Assembly (NCBI GenBank): GCA_002691835.1
Contig: NZJA01000116.1
Location: 1 to 24,546, forward strand
Length of the DNA stretch: 24,546 nt
From: Planctomycetota bacterium
GTDB taxonomy: Bacteria > Planctomycetota > UBA8108 > UBA1146
Reading direction: 5' to 3'
In this document: piece by piece, positions 14,373 to 21,680 of the stretch
How the letters are laid out: each line of letters opens with the position of its first letter
How positions within the stretch are numbered: the stretch's first letter is position 1
The notes under the pieces: model-generated
Database searches by the model: none
Told to the model about the DNA's origin: nothing
Seen by the model: the letters and a program-made list of their open reading frames with translations, nothing else
Translations under genes and position numbers: made by a program

Positions 14373-15188
14373 ATGGCTCATGCTGTGATCTCCTGTTTGC
14401 ACGCCAATCTCGCCGCTTTTGAAGCCGTGTTGGATGACATTGACCAACAAGGAATTAACACCGTTACTTGCCTGGGCGACCTTGTGGGCTATGGCCCCCA
14501 GCCCAATGAGGTGGTGGATCTGCTGCGACAGCGCTCCATACCCACATGCCAAGGCTGTTGGGATGAGGACATTGTCGATGGCCTTAATTCTTGCGAATGC
14601 AGCTACCCGTCACAGCTTGCCGAGCGCCGAGGGCATCACGCCCATCATTGGACGGCGAGCCGTTTAACGGAGGACAACAAGGCATTTCTTGCCGAACTTC
14701 CATTGACCTTGCGTAAGGACAAGTTGCTGTTTGTGCACGGTAGTCCCAACAGTCAACACGAATATCTGTTGCCAGACATGAATGCTTTTGCAGCACTAGA
14801 ACGGGTGGAAACGGCAGGAGCCGAAACCCTGTTCTGTGGTCATACCCATCAGCCTTATGTCCGCGAACTCACTGGTGGATCCATTCGTGTCAGCGTTCAA
14901 CAGCGAGGGGTGCAGCCATCTAATGAACAGGAGATGACCCTGCCGTTGCGCCGCATCGTGAATGCTGGCTCGGTTGGTGAACCTAGACACGGCAACACAA
15001 ATGCCACCTATGTCATCCATGACGACAGAACGGGTGAGGTGAGTATCCGCGAGGTGAACTATGACGTGGCAAAAACCTGCAGAGCCATTTTGGATGCGGG
15101 TTTGCCAGAGGTGTTCGCATGGCGACTGAGCCATGGATTCGAATACGCCGAACGTGCGGAAGATGCCAGCCACGTGTGTGAGCGCTGA
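14373..15188 (+). CDS. Calcineurin-like phosphoesterase with Cys-altered metal site
   Basis: This 271-aa protein has the order of motifs of YfcE/MJ0936-type metallophosphoesterases: SCLHAN (7-12), CLGDLVGYGP (33-42), GCWDED (61-66), LFVHGSPNS (near 118) and CGHTHQP (near 153). In the canonical family the first is SDxHGN and the third GNHD. Here the first metal-ligand Asp is Cys8, and the Asn ligand is Cys62 with the catalytic His replaced by Trp63. The remaining ligands (His10, Asp36, the HG and GHTH histidines) are intact. Several other cysteines (33, 59, 74, 76) cluster nearby. The protein may use a different metal, such as zinc, or have changed catalysis. It is second in the operon, 5 bp after the COG0523-like gene; its TGA shares one base with the next ATG. 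Confidence 0.82.
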   Translation: MAHAVISCLHANLAAFEAVLDDIDQQGINTVTCLGDLVGYGPQPNEVVDLLRQRSIPTCQGCWDEDIVDGLNSCECSYPSQLAERRGHHAHHWTASRLTEDNKAFLAELPLTLRKDKLLFVHGSPNSQHEYLLPDMNAFAALERVETAGAETLFCGHTHQPYVRELTGGSIRVSVQQRGVQPSNEQEMTLPLRRIVNAGSVGEPRHGNTNATYVIHDDRTGEVSIREVNYDVAKTCRAILDAGLPEVFAWRLSHGFEYAERAEDASHVCER

Positions 15189-15898
15189 TGGAACGTTGGG
15201 CCCTGGTTTCTGGACTTTGTGGAGATCTCGATCTCTATGAACAAATCCAATCCGACTTGAAACGAAAGAACGGGATAGCGCATCTTTTTGTGCTGGGTGA
15301 CATGGTCAGTCCAGATCGCAACTGCAATGCCTTGCTATCCCGGTTACGCCAACCCAAGCGTGGAGATTTCCAACCCAATTGCATCTATGGCTGGTGGGAA
15401 GAGCAGCTTCTTGCTGGACATGGTTACCGAGGCGATCAGAAACCAGAGGCTTTAGACGGCGATCACGATCCAACGACCTTTGAGAAACTGCGTGCGGCGG
15501 TAAGCCAGGATCATCTCAATTGGTTGGCTTCACTACAGTTTGGCTTCGTTGAACTGGATTGCGGTTTGATCCACGGAAGTTCAGCTGATGTGGGTGATTG
15601 TTTGCTTGAGACAACGTCACCCCTGATCCTTTTGGATCGCCTCACCCGTCTGGATGTGAATCGTTTGTTTACCGCTCGCAGTGGTCGGCAATTCCGACTT
15701 CAGCTCACAGGTGGTCAAATTCAGTCAAAGGTGATTGATCCTGCAGGCGAAGCTTCACAGGAACACACCGTTCCAAAACGCAGTGTGATCGGTATCGGCT
15801 CCGGGGCGAATTACACCCTTTATGACCCAGCCAGCGATCACATTGAATTTCTTAGTGCGTCAGGTGGATCAGGACCGTCGAAGCTTGGATTTGGTTGA
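15188..15898 (+). CDS. Catalytically degenerate phosphoesterase paralogue
   Basis: A 236-aa protein whose layout follows the preceding phosphoesterase but with its metal site largely lost. The first motif reads SGLCGD in place of SDxHGN, the second is retained (FVLGDMVSP), the third reads YGWWEEQ in place of GNHD, HG is kept (LIHGSS), and no GHTH motif is found (LFTARSGRQF in that region). It is therefore probably not an active metallophosphoesterase and may be a partner or regulator of the upstream enzyme. A tandem duplication followed by divergence is the simplest origin. Translation is coupled: its ATG overlaps the upstream TGA by one base. It ends 45 bp from the convergent AAA+/Fe-S gene. 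Confidence 0.7.
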   Translation: MERWALVSGLCGDLDLYEQIQSDLKRKNGIAHLFVLGDMVSPDRNCNALLSRLRQPKRGDFQPNCIYGWWEEQLLAGHGYRGDQKPEALDGDHDPTTFEKLRAAVSQDHLNWLASLQFGFVELDCGLIHGSSADVGDCLLETTSPLILLDRLTRLDVNRLFTARSGRQFRLQLTGGQIQSKVIDPAGEASQEHTVPKRSVIGIGSGANYTLYDPASDHIEFLSASGGSGPSKLGFG

Positions 15899-15943
15899 CG
15901 GTCAGGAGGGTAAGGACGTGATCTTCTTCTCATCACCTATGGG

Positions 15944-18016
15944 TTAGCTGTCGACAAGCCATCGTCCACTTACTGCAAGCACGGAGACCCAAGCGGAAGC
16001 GACTATCCAAGCCGAGCGATGGGTAGCCAGCTGACGCCTGAGCAGCACCACACTCCACAACAAACCCAGACCTACAGCTCCGCTTTGGCAGAAACCAATC
16101 ACATGGGAATCAGCTCTCCAGACAGGCAGCGCTTCCTGCCAAGACAGATCAAGAGGAGAGAAGCTCACCGGTAAGAAAGCTCCACCTTCGCTCATACCTA
16201 AAGGTAGATATTGAGCCAGCATGACGGCCCAAAGCAAAGGCAGCAATCCATAGAGCGTGCGTTGGAGTCGTTCCTTTTTCAGCAGAAAACGAGCGATTGC
16301 GAAGATGCTTGCAGGAAAAGCCAGAGTCATGACTGCGATCCCAAGCCTTGGCAGCAATGGACCTTCCGCCAGAGTCAGCGGAGCTTGAGTCCACCAGCCC
16401 CAAAGTTGATGCCAGTTTTGTAAGCAAATATCTCCTGCTAAAACCAAGATGAGAGCGGGTTCGCCACTTGGAACTTCCATGGAGCGCTGAATGTCTGCGG
16501 CAGGGGGTCGTACAGAAATTTGTACGGATTGGTGTGGGCAGGCCTGAGCGCAGGTGAGACAGAGCACGCAATTACGGTTGTCTTGAAGATGGGCGGGGTG
16601 CGTTCCTAGCGGGCAGCCCTCTGTGGCCAATCCTTCCCCTTCCGAGGGTCCTCCTTTGAAACAGGCATAACTGCTGCAGCTGCCGCTACATGTTCCCGCT
16701 TTCGCTCGCAGTTCCAAGACGGAAAGTTTGGCAAATAACCCATTCATTCCACCGACCGGACAGAGGTAACGACACCAAAACCGTTTCTCAAACAGCAGTG
16801 AACTGACTACTGCGCCTGTTGTAATCACAAGCAAGAGGCAGCTGCTCAACCAAGCTGTGTTTTGTAGGTTCCACACCTCTTCCCAGATCAAGATCACAGC
16901 AAATCCAGCTGCGAGCATGGGTGAGGCCCAAGTGTCGCTTTGACTTCGAGGCCAGCGATTGGGTTGCCAGCCAAGTCGACGAGCGCAGCGTTGAACAATC
17001 TCTCCCCAGACCATGAACGGGCAGAAGGAACACCACAGTCGACCCACGAATGGATAACTCAAAAGAATGAGAGGCCACCACCAGCCCCAGAACAGATTGA
17101 GAGCACCGTTATGGGCCCGGTCTTGTGGTCCGAGCCATAACCACAGGTTCACCAACACAAACAACCAGCTCACAACTCCAAACAGCAACCCATTCCATAG
17201 CGATGGGGAGCGCATCAACTCACGTAGCTTTGGTTTCCAACGCCAAATGTCGAAGCGATAGAGCTGTTGTCTTTGAGGCGTCCAAAACACCACTTCAGGT
17301 ATCACGTGAGGGGCGGCTTGGCCCTCCTGTTCCATTTGTTGGAGAGCCTGCTGTATCAGCGTTTCGAGCTCGCGCAGATTGTTGGGGAAGTCGTAAGCCT
17401 GCAACTGTTTCACCACCGCCTCGGGAACCAGAGGAGCTTGAGCCCAGCCCAAGATGGAACTACGTTGCCGAACTCCGTAACGCAGCCATTCTCCGAGATC
17501 CTGACGCCTTACACGCAGGGGAGGAACGCGGATTACTGTGCAGCAACGATCAAAGCCAGGACTGAGTGTTTCTGATGTGAAGATCAGACGGACTTGGCTA
17601 TCAACCTTTCCTTCTGCTAACTCCAACAGGCGAGATTTGAGCTGTTCTGGCACCCGTTCCAGTTGATCGATTAGTAGCGATCCATGCCCCAGTTGTTGGA
17701 GTAGCGAAGCCTTGGATGGATCTCCCGAAGAACCGAAAATGTCGCTGCCATCGGGTTTAAGAAGAGCTCCATCAAGCCGAAGCATTAATTGCTTTCGGTC
17801 TGGCGATCCAAAATGAATCAAGGACGCGATATTGTCCTTTTCCAAGCCAGGCTCCCCGGAGATCAGAACAGGCCTGCGCTCGGAATCTGAGGCTGCGTTG
17901 CGGATCGCTTCACGTAGCTTGCAGGCGTAGCGACTGCTGCCGACAACTCCACGCCGAACACGACCCACGATGTAGGGAGCCAACTGTTGGAGGGGTTGAA
18001 GCGGATTCCCTGTCAC
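15944..18016 (-). CDS. Fusion: NtrC-type AAA+ domain plus membrane Fe-S (NapH/CcoG-like) domain
   Basis: This 690-aa protein starts at GTG 18016. Residues about 20-245 are a sigma-54-activator-type AAA+ domain: ISGEPGLEKDN (Walker A position, 52-62), GHGSLLIDQLERVP (Walker B position), RVPPLRVRRQDL (sensor region) and the family signature YDFPNNLRELETLIQQAL, normally WPGNVREL. The GAFTGA loop that touches sigma-54 is missing, Walker A lacks the second Gly and Walker B has DQ for DE, so ATPase activity is doubtful. There is no DNA-binding helix-turn-helix. From 275 on come membrane helices, the WCSFCPF and WCRYLCPVGGMNGLFAKLS motifs of NapH/CcoG polyferredoxins, a GTCSGSCSSYAC cysteine cluster and a 4Fe-4S ferredoxin motif CVLCLTCAQACP (near 483-494). 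Four more helices follow. It may be a membrane redox protein with a sensory or assembly module. It is divergent from the acyl-CoA synthetase gene. Confidence 0.83.
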   Translation of the reverse strand: MTGNPLQPLQQLAPYIVGRVRRGVVGSSRYACKLREAIRNAASDSERRPVLISGEPGLEKDNIASLIHFGSPDRKQLMLRLDGALLKPDGSDIFGSSGDPSKASLLQQLGHGSLLIDQLERVPEQLKSRLLELAEGKVDSQVRLIFTSETLSPGFDRCCTVIRVPPLRVRRQDLGEWLRYGVRQRSSILGWAQAPLVPEAVVKQLQAYDFPNNLRELETLIQQALQQMEQEGQAAPHVIPEVVFWTPQRQQLYRFDIWRWKPKLRELMRSPSLWNGLLFGVVSWLFVLVNLWLWLGPQDRAHNGALNLFWGWWWPLILLSYPFVGRLWCSFCPFMVWGEIVQRCARRLGWQPNRWPRSQSDTWASPMLAAGFAVILIWEEVWNLQNTAWLSSCLLLVITTGAVVSSLLFEKRFWCRYLCPVGGMNGLFAKLSVLELRAKAGTCSGSCSSYACFKGGPSEGEGLATEGCPLGTHPAHLQDNRNCVLCLTCAQACPHQSVQISVRPPAADIQRSMEVPSGEPALILVLAGDICLQNWHQLWGWWTQAPLTLAEGPLLPRLGIAVMTLAFPASIFAIARFLLKKERLQRTLYGLLPLLWAVMLAQYLPLGMSEGGAFLPVSFSPLDLSWQEALPVWRADSHVIGFCQSGAVGLGLLWSVVLLRRQLATHRSAWIVASAWVSVLAVSGRWLVDS

Positions 18017-18136
18017 AGATTTTGGATGGCAGAGGTGGACTCTTCCAGTGTGTTCTGAATGTGGCTTTGCAGGCAGGTCATTACAGAATTCGATCGCTTG
18101 ATGCGTGCTATCAAAGGAAGAAATTGAGTTGTTGCC

Positions 18137-19669
18137 TTGCAGGTTTCCGGTCGATTCCTTGCTAAACCAGTCGAACTGAACGATCCGCTCCGATCAGCTT
18201 TGAGCCGAGATCCAGGAGCGGTGGCTCTGCATGATCTAAACGGCAGCATGAGTTGGGCTGAACTTGAACAGTCGTGCAATGCACTTGCGAAGCATTACCT
18301 GAGCATCGGTCTTCGCCCTGGCGACCGAATTGCCTCACTCATGCCTAATAGTTTGGAGGTGTTGATTCATTATTTAGCTGGCTTGCGCTGTGGGCTTGTG
18401 TTAACGCCACTGAACTATCGCTATACCGTTCCCGAAATCAACCATGCTCTTGAGGTCAGCGCTGCCAGATGCCTGTTGCATCACTGCGAACGTCAGACTG
18501 ATGTTGATGCCAGCAATGTTTCAAGTGCCTGCGATCTTGGCTGCATCACGGCGAATGACGATGGATTCACCTCCGAGCTGAGCCAAGACTTTGGAGAGCT
18601 TGCGCTATCCCAAACAGAGCATGAATCTGATCAACCTTGCTTTTTATTCTTCACTTCAGGAAGCACAGGGAAACCGAAGGGTGTCACTCATACACGGCAA
18701 AGCTTGGGCTGGATGTTTTCTTCTCTGCTCGATGCCACCGCCTTAAAGCCTGGTGAGCAATTTCTTGCTGGCGGTTCTCTATCCCATATCGCCTCATCAA
18801 CGTTTTCTTTGTCTGCGCTGTGCCGTGGGGCCTCTGTTCTTGTGCCTAACAATCTCAGCTGTACATCCCTGGAAATGTTGCTTCGGCAGCACCACCCGCA
18901 GGTCTTGATGGCCTTACCTGTCACGTTGTTCAGCCTTGTGCGCGATGAACGTCTACAACGCAGTGATTTTTCATCGGTTCGCCTTTGCATCAGTGGTGGA
19001 GACAAAGTGAATCATCAGTTGCATGTTGAGTTTGAGAATGCCACCGGACAGCGTATTGATGAGTGCTATGGCATGAGTGAGATTGGCTTTGCAAGCCTCT
19101 CCCCGATTGAAGGTGAAAATCGGCTTGGTTCTGTAGGACAAATGTGTCCTGGTTTTGAAGGCTGCATCCGCTCATCCGACGGACGAGAGCTGAGTTTTGG
19201 CGAGGAAGGTGTTCTCTGGGTGAAGTCCCCCACTTTGACGGTCGGATATTGGAATAATCCTTCTGCTACAGCGGAGTCCTTGCAGGAGGGGTGGTTTAAC
19301 ACCGGTGACGCCATGCGTCTTGATGATGATGGCTATTTCTGGTTTTGCGGTCGCAGAAAACAAATCATCGTTCACGACGGATCCAATATTTGTCCCCAAG
19401 ATGTAGAGGAAGCTTTGATGGAGCACCCCGCCGTAGACCAGGCAGGAGTGATCGGAATTGAAGATTCCGTGCATGGACAAAATGTGCACGCTTATGTGTC
19501 TTTCAAATCTGGATTTGATGCCCCTTCAGTTCCAGAGCTGATTTCTTTTGCCCGTGAGCGGGTTGGCTACAAGGCTCCTGAAGTTTTGCAGGTCCTTCCC
19601 TCTCTTCCTCTGAATTCTGTGGGTAAGATCAACCGTGTTGCTCTTCATGCCATGACCTCCAGGCATTGA
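18137..19669 (+). CDS. AMP-forming acyl-CoA synthetase/acyl-acid ligase
   Basis: This 510-aa ANL-superfamily enzyme adenylates a carboxylic acid and usually transfers it to CoA. Core motifs are in order: FFTSGSTGKPKGVTHTR (P-loop, near 172-188), DECYGMSEIG (near 310), YWNNPSATAESLQEGWFNTGD (near 372-392), DDDGYFWFCGRRKQIIVHDG with the hinge, and the C-terminal catalytic lysine in LNSVGKINR (near 500). Length is typical of medium-chain or aromatic acyl-CoA ligases. The substrate cannot be read from sequence. The start is TTG at 18137; a TGA lies just upstream in frame, and the next in-frame ATG (18248, GSMSWAE) would remove part of the N-terminal domain. It is divergent from the AAA+/Fe-S fusion, with a 120-bp shared promoter region, and a type III PKS lies about 3 kb away. 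Confidence 0.9.
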   Translation: MQVSGRFLAKPVELNDPLRSALSRDPGAVALHDLNGSMSWAELEQSCNALAKHYLSIGLRPGDRIASLMPNSLEVLIHYLAGLRCGLVLTPLNYRYTVPEINHALEVSAARCLLHHCERQTDVDASNVSSACDLGCITANDDGFTSELSQDFGELALSQTEHESDQPCFLFFTSGSTGKPKGVTHTRQSLGWMFSSLLDATALKPGEQFLAGGSLSHIASSTFSLSALCRGASVLVPNNLSCTSLEMLLRQHHPQVLMALPVTLFSLVRDERLQRSDFSSVRLCISGGDKVNHQLHVEFENATGQRIDECYGMSEIGFASLSPIEGENRLGSVGQMCPGFEGCIRSSDGRELSFGEEGVLWVKSPTLTVGYWNNPSATAESLQEGWFNTGDAMRLDDDGYFWFCGRRKQIIVHDGSNICPQDVEEALMEHPAVDQAGVIGIEDSVHGQNVHAYVSFKSGFDAPSVPELISFARERVGYKAPEVLQVLPSLPLNSVGKINRVALHAMTSRH

Positions 19670-19800
19670 TCTATCGATCACGAATAGATTCTCTCAAGGT
19701 TGCATTAACCTCTCGACTGGGTGTCAAACTTGTATATCAACTCAACTTCTAGTCACTGAGTAGAACGGGCACGATTGACTGACTTTGGCAAACTGAACTG

Positions 19801-20094
19801 ATGAAGCACACCTTGCTATTGCTTTCTCTGATTGGAACAGCAGCATTGGCGCAGCGTTTTCAGATCCTTGATCGCGTGGATGGTTGGGTGATTGAACGCA
19901 AGTTGGATAGTGAACAGAATCAGGTTTGCCGCGCATCGGTTCCTGGGGGTGGATCTTGGTTCTCTGGTCGGGTGCACCTTGATCCTAATGACGCACTTGT
20001 GGTTCCAGAAGGTTTGATCGCACCCAACAAGGCATCGTTGAATTCGGCTCGGGAGGCGCTCCGTCTGTGCCGGTCAAGTCTTCTCTACTTCTAG
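19801..20094 (+). CDS. Small exported hypothetical protein
   Basis: The 97-aa product has a clear cleavable signal peptide (KHTLLLLSLIGTAALAQ, cut after ALA near residue 17). The mature part of about 80 residues includes DRVDGWVIERKLD, CRASVPGGGSWFSGRVHLDP and two cysteines that could form a disulfide. The terminal LCRSSLLYF is hydrophobic. I do not recognise a family; the length and pattern are like many small periplasmic proteins of marine Synechococcus. No strong ribosome-binding site is seen. Its end is 25 bp from the convergent small minus-strand genes, and an inverted repeat TTGATC/GATCAA (20100-20123) spans that junction. Confidence 0.75.
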   Translation: MKHTLLLLSLIGTAALAQRFQILDRVDGWVIERKLDSEQNQVCRASVPGGGSWFSGRVHLDPNDALVVPEGLIAPNKASLNSAREALRLCRSSLLYF

Positions 20095-20119
20095 GGGAAT
20101 TGATCTGATCCAGGTGTGA

Positions 20120-20317
20120 TCAAAGCAGGGACTTAATGATGGACGTGTTGGAGTGATCAGCATGTTCCAAAGATCCTCTCCAGAGCATTGCGCTTGTTAT
20201 GGAGTGCATTGGAGCGTATGGGCTTCGTGGTCGATTCAAAAGCACTGTGCTGACCCAGCAAACTTGAAGTCCGAGAACAAGGATGGCAATCAGCCCATAC
20301 TCAAATGCGCCTTGCAT
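20120..20317 (-). CDS. Small single-span membrane protein (65 aa)
   Basis: From ATG at 20317 the protein has one membrane helix near residues 5-27 (FEYGLIAILVLGLQVCWVST) and a short polar tail with NRPRSPYAP. The start codon shares one base with the TGA of the upstream 41-aa gene (TGATG), a classic re-initiation arrangement that supports both as genes. The same frame is open upstream to 20362, but that would overlap the first gene in another frame. The family is not recognised. Confidence 0.6.
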   Translation of the reverse strand: MQGAFEYGLIAILVLGLQVCWVSTVLLNRPRSPYAPMHSITSAMLWRGSLEHADHSNTSIIKSLL

Positions 20318-20442
20318 CAGTAGTGTTTGCCCCGATTCTCGATGGCATCCCTTTTGAAGCACTCCAACTCTTCAGGTGTGTGAAGCGGGGGCTTCTGCTT
20401 TTTTCCTGTCAGTCGCTCAATGAGTTGTAGGAGACGTTGCAT
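20317..20442 (-). CDS. Very small basic protein (41 aa)
   Basis: A frame of 41 codons reads MQRLLQLIERLTGKKQKPPL, then HTPEELECFKRDAIENRGKHY. The N-terminal half is an amphipathic helix, followed by a basic patch and a second charged helix. Composition is far from random, and the stop overlaps the start of the next gene (TGATG). I do not recognise a characterised family. It may be soluble or lie on the membrane surface and work with its single-span neighbour. It is short enough for automatic gene callers to miss. Confidence 0.55.
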   Translation of the reverse strand: MQRLLQLIERLTGKKQKPPLHTPEELECFKRDAIENRGKHY

Positions 20443-20628
20443 GTTGTCAATGTGGCCTGTGAAATTTTACGAAAGCCAACACTGGTTTTTCTGTAGGGCC
20501 ATGGTAAATCTTGGTTATCGTTTATTCAGCTCTAATCATTGGCGGGTTAAATTAAATTCGTTAATGGTTGTCGGCTTTAATTTTAATTGATAGTGGCTCA
20601 AATCTTCTAGCAGGCCGTGGTTCATCCA

Positions 20629-21009
20629 TTAGCCACCTTTTGCCATGGCTTTAAAGGCTTCATTGTCCGAATCATCGGCCATATCAGTCAACAGGGCTTT
20701 GCTGTCTTCGCCAAGATTCTCGAGGGTTTTAGCTGTATAGTCGTAGTTGTCAAAAATAGTTTCAACAGACCAAACATAATTATTTTCAATCGCATAGCTG
20801 CAAATACTTTTAACCACTTCATCTTGAGTGGCCTTTATGCCTTTGTCCCAGAGATCTTTAACGATGAAGTCCACTGTAACGGTCCCTTCAAGCATCGGGT
20901 CAATGTCGAATGCCAGCACGCAACCGAGTTCATTAAAGGTTTCAACCCAAGCATTGTTGGTCTCAAGGCAGCCCTTGATAATTGTATGAGCCTCTTGCTT
21001 TGTGGACAC
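20629..21009 (-). CDS. Orphan AT-rich hypothetical protein (126 aa)
   Basis: The frame starts at GTG 21009 and encodes an acidic, soluble protein: STKQEAHTIIKGCLETNNAW, then ELGCVLAFDIDPMLEGTVTV, IENNYVWSVETIFDNYDYT and a KAMAKGG end. No signal peptide, membrane span or known catalytic motif is visible. Codon use is richer in A/T than in the flanking metabolic genes, which fits the AT-rich surroundings (20460-21400) and suggests an accessory or acquired gene. It lies 186 bp upstream of the small coupled pair on the same strand. I cannot assign a function. Confidence 0.6.
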   Translation of the reverse strand: MSTKQEAHTIIKGCLETNNAWVETFNELGCVLAFDIDPMLEGTVTVDFIVKDLWDKGIKATQDEVVKSICSYAIENNYVWSVETIFDNYDYTAKTLENLGEDSKALLTDMADDSDNEAFKAMAKGG

Positions 21010-21395
21010 TTGGAAGCGATCAGATGTCTTCTTTTTAGTGCATCAACCCGGGCATTGCCTGGATATTTCAGATTTATTTTGTTCGGAATGTCTGACAATT
21101 CACATGGATGGACACGCTTTGAGCTCACGGCTTGGATTTTGATGCCTGTCCACGCTTTTTAAGGTCAATGCTTGGAGTGATTCTGCCATGAGATCCTTCA
21201 AATTTTCTTATTTCATGACAGTACAGATTCTTCTTCGTGACACCCCTTCATCCAGTTCTTATTCAATATGCTGATTCAGCATGTTGGTATCGCTACAGCT
21301 CTGATGATAGGAGTGCTTCTCTGACCACTTGTTGGATGTAATTCTTTCACATTAGTTGTGATGAGCTAAAGCGTATATCCAGTGATCACCGCGTC
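21010..21395. other. AT-rich gap with a perfect short palindrome
   Basis: No convincing gene is seen here. Several short frames have poor composition. A 7-1-7 inverted repeat ATGCTGA/TCAGCAT lies at 21268-21282; it could be a regulator site or a small hairpin, but no T-run follows, so it is not called a terminator. Confidence 0.3.
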
Positions 21396-21647
21396 ATGAC
21401 AGTAGCGATACTGACCGCCCTCCCTTGGGAACAGTGCAAGTTTGAGCGCTTTGGCACTGCGATCCTCCCTCTGGATGACATGACGCCCCATAGCGACATC
21501 GATGCCAAACTCAAATTTGAAGGTGCAGACATCCGCTACTAGGTGATGCGCCTACGCCATCGGCCGGCCGTGTTGGCGAGCATGAGTCGCCATCAGCGGG
21601 TAACCCAGTCTTTGGGGTCTGCTGATGCGCAACCTTGCTATTCGTGA
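21396..21647 (+). pseudogene. Possible gene fragment with in-frame TAG
   Basis: From ATG 21396 a frame encodes 48 residues (MTVAILTALPWEQCKFERFG to FEGADIRY) and stops at TAG 21540. The same frame stays open for 34 more codons (VMRLRHRPAVLASMSRHQRV and so on) to TGA 21645. The stretch is clearly more GC-rich than the sequence before it, like old coding DNA left in an AT-rich gap. I do not recognise a family, and the first part alone could be an intact 48-aa gene. Confidence 0.3.
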
Positions 21648-21680
21648 AGCCTAGTGTTTCACAAATCAGCAGAGAGGCGT

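Noticed and set aside
15918..15936. GTGAT/ATCAC inverted repeat between convergent genes as a terminator
   Set aside because: The stem is only five base pairs with a nine-base loop and no T-run.
18013..18279. 88-aa minus-strand frame overlapping the start of the acyl-CoA synthetase
   Set aside because: Low-complexity Ser/Thr/Arg composition; it lies across the ligase N-terminus and the promoter region.
20617..21162. 181-aa plus-strand frame opposite the orphan AT-rich gene
   Set aside because: Phe/Ile/Asn-rich antisense translation without a ribosome-binding site; the minus-strand frame has better protein composition, although neither has known homology.
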